Assembly: GCF_001425175.1 (NCBI RefSeq)
Contig: NZ_LMDV01000010.1
Span: 239,301-303,300 of the forward strand
Reading direction: 5' to 3'
Length of the DNA: 64,000 bases
Origin: Nocardioides sp. Root1257
Lineage (GTDB): Bacteria; Actinomycetota; Actinomycetes; Propionibacteriales; Nocardioidaceae
Numbering within the stretch: position 1 is the stretch's first letter; each line of letters opens with the position of its first letter. Of this stretch, positions 15,520 to 22,361 are shown piece after piece. Below the pieces are notes generated by a model. That model saw only the letters and a program-made list of their open reading frames with translations, was not told the origin of the DNA and did no database searches. The translations under genes and the position numbers were made by a program.

Positions 15520-16707
15520 TCAGGCGATGACGTGCTCGGGGCACGGGACGGCGCCCTGACATCGCTCCTGCACCTGCCGGGGTACGGCGGCGAGCGGGTC
15601 GTCGTACACGGGGCCGAGCGCGATGGTCCCGGCGGCGACGGCCTGGATGCCGGCGCCGAAGCGCGTGAAGCTGGGGGTGAGCTCCGGGAGGCGGGTGGTC
15701 TCGGCGAACGAGGCGACCACCTCGTCCAGGAGCGGAGGGAAGCCGGTGAAGGCCTGGCCCACCAGGATCAGCCGGTCGGGGTCGACCATGTCGCGCACGG
15801 TCGCGGCGACCCGGCCCAGCAGCCGGGCGCGCTTGCGGAGCAGCGCCATCGCCTGCTCGGAGCCGGAGCTCGCCGCGAGGTAGACGTCCTCGATCTGGCG
15901 GCGCTCGACCAGGCCGGCGGCGTACGCCTCCTGCGCGGTCGCCTGGTCGCCGGCGCTCGCCGAGAAGCAGCCGGCGTGACCGCAGTGGCAGGGCACGTCG
16001 GTGCCGGCCGGGAAGTGGGTGAGGCTGCCGACGCGGGAGACCTCGACCTGGACGTCGCGGTCGACGGCCATCACGAAGCCGGCCGAGTTGCGGGCGTAGA
16101 CGTAGGTCGTGATGCCGCCGGTGCCGTGCCGGCGGTGGATGAACTCCGCGGCGGCGACGGCCGCGATGTGGTCGGCCGTCGTCACGTCGAGCCCGAGCAG
16201 CTCCTCGAGGGCCGCGCCGGTGGTCCGGGCATCCAGGCCGAGGTCGCGCCAGGGCGCCACCAGCCCCGCTGCGAGGGGCACCCGGCCAGGCGAGGTCGCG
16301 AGCAGGTCGGCCGCCAGCCGGGCGATCAGGCCCAGGTCCAGCGGGGCACCCAGCGGGTGCGGCCGCGACTCGCTGGCCACGACGCGGCCCCCGAGGTCGC
16401 ACAGCGCGACCGTGGTCTCGAGCACGCCCTGGTGGACGCCCACGACGACGTACGTCGTGGGGTCGATCTCGACGGGCGTCCCCGGTCTGCCGACGACGCC
16501 GGCGGGGATCAGGTCGCGGCGCTCGCGCACCACGCCGGCGTTGCTGAGCGACGTCACGGCGCGGGCGATCGTGGCCCCGCTCAGGTCGGTGGCGCGGGCG
16601 AGCTGGTCGCGGGCGAGCGGTCCGGCGCCGCGGAGCTCCTCGAGGACGCGCGTCGCCGCCGAGGCGAGCCTGCCCCGGGAGACGACGACCATCGGCGAAC
16701 GCTGCAC
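15520..16707 (-). CDS. ROK-family transcriptional repressor with degenerate sugar site
   Basis: The 395-residue protein has an N-terminal winged helix (about 10-75, ATDLSGATIARAVTSLSNAGVV) and a ROK domain (about 85-380). The structural zinc cluster CHCGHAGC is kept. Residues that bind sugar and phosphate in NagC/Mlc and ROK kinases are not. The EIGH motif reads RVGS, the glutamate after the zinc cluster is Ser, and the ENDAN catalytic segment reads as TADHIA. It should bind DNA but probably not a simple sugar. It lies directly upstream of the transporter-sulfatase operon and is divergent from the TauD-like gene, with the palindrome 16750-16775 between. The start is a GTG at 16707; the ATG at 16692 is an alternative. 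Confidence 0.85.
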   Translation of the reverse strand: MQRSPMVVVSRGRLASAATRVLEELRGAGPLARDQLARATDLSGATIARAVTSLSNAGVVRERRDLIPAGVVGRPGTPVEIDPTTYVVVGVHQGVLETTVALCDLGGRVVASESRPHPLGAPLDLGLIARLAADLLATSPGRVPLAAGLVAPWRDLGLDARTTGAALEELLGLDVTTADHIAAVAAAEFIHRRHGTGGITTYVYARNSAGFVMAVDRDVQVEVSRVGSLTHFPAGTDVPCHCGHAGCFSASAGDQATAQEAYAAGLVERRQIEDVYLAASSGSEQAMALLRKRARLLGRVAATVRDMVDPDRLILVGQAFTGFPPLLDEVVASFAETTRLPELTPSFTRFGAGIQAVAAGTIALGPVYDDPLAAVPRQVQERCQGAVPCPEHVIA

Positions 16708-16749
16708 CCCGCACCCCTTCTCGAACCCGGATCAATGTCGAGTGACTTG

Positions 16750-16775
16750 ATTGACTATAAGGATTAATAGTCGAT
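16750..16775. promoter_or_regulatory. candidate ROK operator in divergent promoter
   Basis: ATTGACTAT (16750-16758), 8 nt, then ATAGTCGAT (16767-16775) form an inverted repeat matching at 8 of 9 positions. It is an AT-rich island between the ROK gene (start 16707) and the dioxygenase gene (16890). Five bases further on, GAGAC-GCG-GTCTC (16778-16790) is a second small palindrome. Either could be the ROK binding site controlling both directions. Confidence 0.55.
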
Positions 16776-16889
16776 GTGAGACGCGGTCTCAAACTCCGAC
16801 GCGCCCTTCGAGTCACCGTGAGAGAAACCCTTGGCCGGGGCGGTCGACCTCCGGACAGTGGCGAGAGACCACCTTCTGAAAGGACCCTC

Positions 16890-17843
16890 ATGACCATCAG
16901 CCTCGACCGGGAGACCGCCTCCGCAGCCGGCAACGTCACCGTCACCAAGCTCGGTGGGCGCATCGGTGCTCGCATCGACGGCGTCCGCCTCGGCGCCGAC
17001 CTCGGAGACGCGACCGTGGCCGCGATCCGCGCCGCCCTCCTCGAGCACAAGGTGATCTTCTTCCGCGGCCAGTCCCACCTCGACGACGAGGGCCAGATCG
17101 CCTTCGCCGAGCAGCTCGGCCAGCTCACCACGGCCCACCCGACCGTCAACACCGGCAGCGCGCGGGTGCTCAGCCTCGCGGCCAACAAGGGCATGGCGGC
17201 CAACAGCTGGCACACCGACGTGACGTTCGTGGACCGAGTCCCGGCCATCAGCGTGCTCCGCGGCGTCGCCATCCCGGCGTACGGCGGCACCACCAACTGG
17301 GCCAACACCGTCACGGCGTACGAGACCCTGCCGGAGCCGCTGAAGGCGCTCGTCGACAACCTCTGGGCCGTGCACACCAACGACTACGACTACGCGGCCA
17401 CCGCGGAGCAGGGCGACGCGGTCAACTACGACAAAGACAACGTCTTCCGTCGCCAGGAGTTCACCCGGATCAAGTTCCAGACCGAGCACCCGGTCGTGCG
17501 GGTGCACCCGGAGACCGGCGAGCGCTCACTCGTGCTCGGCCACTTCGTGAAGAACTTCGTCGGCCTCAACACCGCCGAGTCGCACGCGCTCTTCCAGCTG
17601 CTGCAGAACCGGGTCACCAAGCTCGAGAACACGATCCGGTGGACCTGGTCGCAGGGCGACGTGGCGGTCTGGGACAACCGCGCCACGCAGCACTACGCCG
17701 TCGCCGACTTCGACGAGCAGTACCGCGAGGTCCGGCGGATCACCGTCGCCGGCGACGTGCCGGTCAGCATCGACGGCGAGCACAGCCGAGTCATCCAGGG
17801 CGACGCCTCGGCGTTCTCGCGCCTGGACGAGCTCATCAGCTGA
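16890..17843 (+). CDS. TauD/TfdA-family 2-oxoglutarate-dependent dioxygenase
   Basis: The 317-residue protein has the TauD facial triad, H108-x-D110 (SWHTDVTF) and H268 (NRATQHYA). The 2-oxoglutarate-binding arginine follows in the YREVRRIT segment (about 282-283). Members cleave taurine, alkyl sulfates (AtsK) or herbicides by Fe(II)/2-oxoglutarate hydroxylation, releasing sulfite, sulfate or other groups. The ATG at 16890 follows GAAAGGACC. It is divergent from a ROK repressor and a transporter-arylsulfatase operon, so an alkylsulfatase or sulfonate dioxygenase role is the best inference. A perfect terminator hairpin follows. Confidence 0.85.
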   Translation: MTISLDRETASAAGNVTVTKLGGRIGARIDGVRLGADLGDATVAAIRAALLEHKVIFFRGQSHLDDEGQIAFAEQLGQLTTAHPTVNTGSARVLSLAANKGMAANSWHTDVTFVDRVPAISVLRGVAIPAYGGTTNWANTVTAYETLPEPLKALVDNLWAVHTNDYDYAATAEQGDAVNYDKDNVFRRQEFTRIKFQTEHPVVRVHPETGERSLVLGHFVKNFVGLNTAESHALFQLLQNRVTKLENTIRWTWSQGDVAVWDNRATQHYAVADFDEQYREVRRITVAGDVPVSIDGEHSRVIQGDASAFSRLDELIS

Positions 17844-17856
17844 CCCACGATCCGGG

Positions 17857-17883
17857 GCCCCGGGGACGCACCCTCCCCGGGGC
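17857..17883. terminator. hairpin terminator between convergent genes
   Basis: GCCCCGGGGA (17857-17866) pairs perfectly with TCCCCGGGGC (17874-17883) over a 7-nt loop. It lies between the stops of the dioxygenase (17843) and the TAP-like hydrolase (17893), so it can serve both. Confidence 0.75.
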
Positions 17884-17892
17884 TCCGTCATG

Positions 17893-19476
17893 TCAGCAGG
17901 ACAGCCCGTCCTCGGGCACCGCGCCGGCGAGGAAGTAGTCGTCGACCGCGTCGTCGACGCAGGTGTTGCCCTCGGTGTAGCCGGTGTGGCCGTCGCCGTC
18001 GCGGCTGACCAGGACGCCGGACTCGAGCTGGCGGGCGAGGTGCACGGCCCAGTCGTACGGCGTGGCCGGGTCGCGCGTCGTACCGATGACGACGATCGGG
18101 GCGGCACCGGCCGCGCGGATGTCGCGCGGCTTCTCGGACGAGGTCACCTGCATCCCGCCGCAGCCGGTCAGGCCCCAGGCGAAGACGTCGCCGAACGTCG
18201 GGGACGCGGCCTCGAAGTCCGGCAGCTCGGTCGGCACCTCCGACGCCGGGATCGACCACGGGTCGTCGAGGCAGCTGATCGCGTAGAAGGCCTCGGTGCT
18301 GTTGTCGGTGTAGCCGTCGGGCCCGCGCGAGGAGTAGATGTCCGAGTAGCGCAGCAGCAGCGTCCCGTCGCCGTCGAAGGCCGCCCGCAGGCCCTGGGAG
18401 AGCGCGGGCCAGCTCTCGCGGCTGTAGAGCGGGAGGATCAGGCCGTAGAAGGCGTTGCCGACCTCCAGCTCGCGGTCACCGTCGGTCGGCAGCGGGTTGG
18501 CATCGACGTCGGCGAGCAGCTGCTGGATGCGGGCCAGCGCGGCGTCCAGGGTGTCGCCGAGGAAGCAGTCGTCCCCCTCCTCTGCGTCATCGAGGCAGCT
18601 CTGCACGTAGGCACGCAACGCGGTCTCGAACCCGCCCGCCTGCTGGAGGCTGAGCTCCCGCGAGCTCAGCGAGACGTCGACCGCACCGTCGAGGACCAGC
18701 CGACCGACCCGGTCGGGGAAGAGGTCGGCGTACGTCGCGCCGAGCTCGGTGCCGTAGGAGGCGCCGTAGTAGGTGAGGGTCGACTCGCCGAGCGCGGAGC
18801 GCAGGACGTCGAGGTCGCGCGCCGCCTCGATCGTCGTGACGTGGGCGGCCAGCGCCCCCGACCTCTCGGCACAGCCGGCGCCGATCGCGTCGACGAACCC
18901 GGTGTAGGTCCGGGCCTCGGCCGGGGTCTCGGGATCGGGGTCCTGCGCCACGTAGGCGTCCAGCTGGTCGTCGGAGAGGCAGTCGACCGGGTCGCTCGAA
19001 CCCGTGCCGCGCGGGTCGAAGCCGACGATGTCGTAGGCCCGGAGCACGGGCGCCGTGAAGACGTTGCCGGGGACCGCGGCGCTCTCGGCGTAGTCGGTGC
19101 CGGGTGCGCCCGGTCCGCCCGGGTTGACGACGAGCGACCCGAGCCGCTGGCCGGGATCGGCCGCGGGCACCCGGAGCACCGCGATCCGGATCGTCTCGCC
19201 GCCGGGGTGCCGGTAGTCCAGCGGCACCTCGAGCGTCGAGCACAGGTCGATGCCGCCACGACACCAGTCCCAGGTCAGGGTCTGGGAGTAGAAGCGCGCG
19301 AGCCTGGGGCGGGGCGGCGTGTCCGACCCGGGAGCCGGGGTGCTGGTGGGGATCGACGCCGGGTCCGGTCGCTCGTCGGCGCCCCCGAGCACGGCGAGCG
19401 CGGCCACGCCGATCCCGGCCAGCACGAGCGCGGCAACGAGGACGAGCGCGACCCAGCGCACGAACCCGGGCTTCAC
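17893..19476 (-). CDS. secreted alpha/beta-hydrolase, TAP-like (tripeptidyl aminopeptidase type)
   Basis: The 527-residue protein has an N-terminal membrane anchor or signal (about residues 8-32, VALVLVAALVLAGIGVAAL), then a Pro/Thr-rich linker and an alpha/beta-hydrolase domain. That domain has LVVNPGGPGAPG (oxyanion), YDIVGFDPRGTGSSDPV and the nucleophile elbow GASYGTELG. The C-terminal TAP-like domain has IGTTRDPATPYDWAVHLARQL and DGDGHTGYTEGNTC. Paired cysteines fit an extracellular protein. It probably hydrolyses peptides or esters outside the membrane, as SlpD/SlpE do in Streptomyces. The GTG at 19476 overlaps the holB stop by 4 bp, a conserved actinobacterial neighbour. Confidence 0.87.
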   Translation of the reverse strand: MKPGFVRWVALVLVAALVLAGIGVAALAVLGGADERPDPASIPTSTPAPGSDTPPRPRLARFYSQTLTWDWCRGGIDLCSTLEVPLDYRHPGGETIRIAVLRVPAADPGQRLGSLVVNPGGPGAPGTDYAESAAVPGNVFTAPVLRAYDIVGFDPRGTGSSDPVDCLSDDQLDAYVAQDPDPETPAEARTYTGFVDAIGAGCAERSGALAAHVTTIEAARDLDVLRSALGESTLTYYGASYGTELGATYADLFPDRVGRLVLDGAVDVSLSSRELSLQQAGGFETALRAYVQSCLDDAEEGDDCFLGDTLDAALARIQQLLADVDANPLPTDGDRELEVGNAFYGLILPLYSRESWPALSQGLRAAFDGDGTLLLRYSDIYSSRGPDGYTDNSTEAFYAISCLDDPWSIPASEVPTELPDFEAASPTFGDVFAWGLTGCGGMQVTSSEKPRDIRAAGAAPIVVIGTTRDPATPYDWAVHLARQLESGVLVSRDGDGHTGYTEGNTCVDDAVDDYFLAGAVPEDGLSC

Positions 19477-20627
19477 CCGGCGCGCACCTCGGGTGCGACC
19501 AGGGCCAACATCATCGACTCGAGGGCGAGCGCCGGCTGGACGTTGAACTCGAGCATCTGCTCGCGGGCCTCGAAGATCGCCGCGATCCGACGCAGCTGGA
19601 CCTCCGGCGTGCCGGTGCGCGCGAGCAGCTCGACGTCGCTGCGGATCTCCTCGTTGACGAGCGTGCCAGGGGCGCCGACCGAGACCGCGATGGCGTCGCG
19701 GTAGACCGAGACCAGGTCCATCAGCCCGCGGTCGACGACGTCGAGGTGGCGACGCTTGGCCCGGGTCTTCTGGTCCTTCTCCATGTCGCGCAGCGCGGGT
19801 GCGTACTCGCGCGGTCTGCGGCCGCGCTCGACCACGCCGTACGCCGCGTCGAGGTCGGCCTTGTCGCGGGCGTCGAGCTCGGAGGTGATCGCGTCGGCCT
19901 CCTGCTTCGCGACGTCGTTGAGCGTCGAGGCCCGGCTCATGCAGGCGCCGAGCGAGGTCAGCTGCGCGGGGATCGCGACGACCTCGCGGCGCCGGTTGCG
20001 GGTGTCCTCGTCCCGGGCCAGCGCCCGCGCCCGGCCGATGTGGCCCTGGCTGGCGCGCGCGGCGTACGACGCCAGCGCCTCGTTGACGCCCGCGGTGCGG
20101 TGCAGGAAGTCCGCGACCGCGTCGGTGGTCGGCGTCGCGAGGGTGATCAGGCGGCAGCGCGAGCGGATCGTCGGCAGCACGTCCTCGACGGTCGGGGTGC
20201 AGAGCATCCAGACGGTCCGCGCGGCCGGCTCCTCGATCGCCTTGAGCAGCGCGTTGCAGGCGCCCTCGGTGAGCCGGTCGGCGTCCTCGACGATGACGAT
20301 CTGCCACCGGGGGCCGACGGGGCTCAGCGCGGAGCGGCGGACCAGCTCGCGGACCTCGTTGATGCCGATCGAGAGGCGCTCGGTGCGGACCACGGAGACG
20401 TCGGCGTGGGAGCCGGCGAGCACGGTGTGGCAGGCATGGCAGGTCCCGCAGCCGGGCGTCTCCTCCGCGCACTGCAGCGCGGCCGCGAACGCGACCGCGG
20501 CGTTGGACCGGCCCGACCCGGGCGGACCCGTGAAGAGGAAGGCGTGGCTCATGCCGTGCCCGGCCGCTGCGGCCTGCAGCGCCTCGACCGCCCGGTGCTG
20601 GCCGACCAGCGCGTCCCAGACGCTCAT
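19473..20627 (-). CDS. holB: DNA polymerase III subunit delta' (clamp loader)
   Basis: The 384-residue protein has the AAA+ clamp-loader layout. The P-loop region is TGPPGSGRSNAA, with Arg in place of the ATP-binding Lys as expected for the non-hydrolysing delta' subunit. A zinc finger CGTCHAC lies near residue 62, then VIVEDADRLTEGACNALLKAIEEP and IRSRCR. It takes part in loading the beta clamp at the replication fork. It is translationally coupled on both sides: its ATG overlaps the tmk stop and its stop overlaps the TAP-hydrolase start. The tmk-holB pairing is conserved across actinobacteria. Confidence 0.93.
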   Translation of the reverse strand: MSVWDALVGQHRAVEALQAAAAGHGMSHAFLFTGPPGSGRSNAAVAFAAALQCAEETPGCGTCHACHTVLAGSHADVSVVRTERLSIGINEVRELVRRSALSPVGPRWQIVIVEDADRLTEGACNALLKAIEEPAARTVWMLCTPTVEDVLPTIRSRCRLITLATPTTDAVADFLHRTAGVNEALASYAARASQGHIGRARALARDEDTRNRRREVVAIPAQLTSLGACMSRASTLNDVAKQEADAITSELDARDKADLDAAYGVVERGRRPREYAPALRDMEKDQKTRAKRRHLDVVDRGLMDLVSVYRDAIAVSVGAPGTLVNEEIRSDVELLARTGTPEVQLRRIAAIFEAREQMLEFNVQPALALESMMLALVAPEVRAG

Positions 20628-21277
20628 CGGCGCACGGCCTGCTCGAGCAGGGGCGCGACCGCCGCCTGGATCTGGGCGGCGATCTCGTCGATGTCGGCGC
20701 GGGCGTCGAGGACGAGGTAGTGGTCGGGGTCGGCCTTCGCCATGTCGACGAACGCGTCCCGTACCCGCTCGTGGAACTCGATCGACTCGCCCTCGATCCG
20801 GTCCCGACCGGCGAACCGGCTGAGACCGCGGCGCGGGTCGAGGTCGAGGACGACGGTCAGGTGGGGGCGCAGGTCGTGGGTGGCCCACCGGGCGACGTGC
20901 TCGACCTCGCCGGGCACCAGGGACCGCCCGGCGCCCTGGTAGGCGAGGGTCGAGTCGACGTAGCGGTCGGTGATGACCACGTCGCCGCGGTGCAGCGCCG
21001 GCAGGACGACCGTGTCGACGTGCTCGGACTTGTCGGCGGCGTAGAGCAGCGTCTCGGTGCGGTCAGACAGCTGGCCGGTCGAGGGGCTGAGCACGATGCG
21101 GCGCAGCTCGCGCCCGACGATCGTGTCGCCGGGCTCGAAGGTGAGCAGCACGGCGTACCCCTGCTCCTGCAGCCAGTCGCGCAGCAGCCCGGACTGCGTC
21201 GACTTGCCCGACCCCTCGCCGCCCTCGAAGCACACGAACACGCCCGTGTCGGCGTACGAGCCCGGCCAGTGCGTCAC
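20624..21277 (-). CDS. tmk: thymidylate kinase
   Basis: The protein is 217 residues. The P-loop is FEGGEGSGKST, the DRY motif is ITDRYVDSTLAYQGAGR, and the lid region is RFAGRDRIEGESIEFHERVR. It phosphorylates dTMP to dTDP with ATP, an essential step in dTTP synthesis. The GTG at 21277 fits an AGGG upstream and gives the usual family length; an in-frame GTG at 21286 is an alternative. It forms an operon with holB and is divergent from the AbiEi-like gene. In related genomes tmk and topA are close neighbours, so the AbiEi-like gene looks like an insertion between them. Confidence 0.95.
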   Translation of the reverse strand: MTHWPGSYADTGVFVCFEGGEGSGKSTQSGLLRDWLQEQGYAVLLTFEPGDTIVGRELRRIVLSPSTGQLSDRTETLLYAADKSEHVDTVVLPALHRGDVVITDRYVDSTLAYQGAGRSLVPGEVEHVARWATHDLRPHLTVVLDLDPRRGLSRFAGRDRIEGESIEFHERVRDAFVDMAKADPDHYLVLDARADIDEIAAQIQAAVAPLLEQAVRR

Positions 21278-21370
21278 GACGTACACCCTAGGTGGCCGCA
21301 CCGACGCGTGCTCTCCACAGGTGGGCAGTCGGGTCGTTTCGTCGGTCGGTGCCGCGGCGACGCTCCGGGG

Positions 21371-22312
21371 ATGGATCCTGTCTCCGAGCTCCTGCGCGAC
21401 CAGGACGGCGTGATCTCCCGACGACAGCTGATCGCCTGCGACCTCGACGCGCCGGCCGTCGCCCGCCTCCTCCGGCGCCGGGAGCTCGCCCGCGTCCATC
21501 CCGGCGTGTACGTCGAGCACACCGGACCGCTCTCGTGGCACCAACGCGCGTGGGCCGCCGTGCTGTTCTCCTGGCCCGCCGCGCTGAGCCACGACTCATC
21601 GCTGCGGGCGGCCGAGGGCCCGGGGCGCCGCGACCGCCACGAGGGGCTCATCCACGTCGCGGTCGCCCGCGACCGTCGCCTCATCGAGCCGACCGGCGTA
21701 CGCCCCCACCGGGTGGGCGACCTGGCCGGACGCGCCCAGTGGAACCTCGGACCACCCCGGATCCGCTACGAGCACGCCGTACTCGACGTGGCAGCGCACG
21801 CGCCCACCGACCTGGACGCGATCGCGGAGCTGGCCAACGCGTGTGGATCGCGGCGCTCCACGGCCGACCGGATCCTGGGCGTGCTGGCGGACCGGCCACG
21901 GCAGGGCCGGCGAGCGTGGCTGTCGGGCGTCCTGTCTGACGTCGCTGCCGGCACGTGCTCGGCCCTCGAGCACGGCTACCTCACCCAGGTCGAGCGCCCG
22001 CACGGTCTCCCGACCGGGCAGCGCCAGGGCAGCCACCGGCACGCCGGGGTCCTCACGTTCCGCGACGTGGAGTACGCCGCCTGCAGCGTGGTCGTCGAGC
22101 TCGACGGCCGCCTCTTCCACGACTCCACCAGCCAGCGGGACCGGGACCTGGACCGCGACCTCGACGCCGCAGCCGGCGAGGGGGCCGCGACGATCAGGCT
22201 CTCGTGGGGCCAGGTCTTCGACCGCCCCTGCCAGACCGCCGCGCTCCTCGCCCGGGTGCTGCGGCGGCGAGGGTGGACCGGCGAGCCCGCCCGGTGCGAG
22301 AACTGTGGTTGA
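21371..22312 (+). CDS. AbiEi-like winged helix / DUF559-like nuclease-fold protein
   Basis: The 313-residue protein has an N-terminal winged helix of AbiEi antitoxin type (about 1-55, DQDGVISRRQLIACDLDAP with VHPGVYVEHTG). A central helical region follows. The C-terminal segment (about 235-305) resembles the DUF559/very-short-patch-repair endonuclease fold: VVVELDGRLFHD, then RDRDLDRDLDAAAGEGAATIRLSW. No AbiEii toxin gene is adjacent. Proteins of this type are common, often in several copies, in Nocardioides-like genomes and have no assigned function. The ATG at 21371 is chosen as the first start before the winged helix. It sits in an otherwise conserved tmk-topA neighbourhood. Confidence 0.7.
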   Translation: MDPVSELLRDQDGVISRRQLIACDLDAPAVARLLRRRELARVHPGVYVEHTGPLSWHQRAWAAVLFSWPAALSHDSSLRAAEGPGRRDRHEGLIHVAVARDRRLIEPTGVRPHRVGDLAGRAQWNLGPPRIRYEHAVLDVAAHAPTDLDAIAELANACGSRRSTADRILGVLADRPRQGRRAWLSGVLSDVAAGTCSALEHGYLTQVERPHGLPTGQRQGSHRHAGVLTFRDVEYAACSVVVELDGRLFHDSTSQRDRDLDRDLDAAAGEGAATIRLSWGQVFDRPCQTAALLARVLRRRGWTGEPARCENCG

Positions 22313-22344
22313 TCCGATGCACCTGGTGCACCGGATCCACCACA
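22304..22344. terminator. long hairpin overlapping a stop codon
   Basis: Arms 22304-22323 and 22325-22344 pair at 18 of 20 positions, with a single unpaired T between. The left arm includes the last codons and TGA (22310-22312) of the AbiEi-like gene. It lies between convergent stops (22312 and topA 22362) and probably terminates both. Confidence 0.6.
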
Positions 22345-22361
22345 CTTCCGGGCGATAGGCC

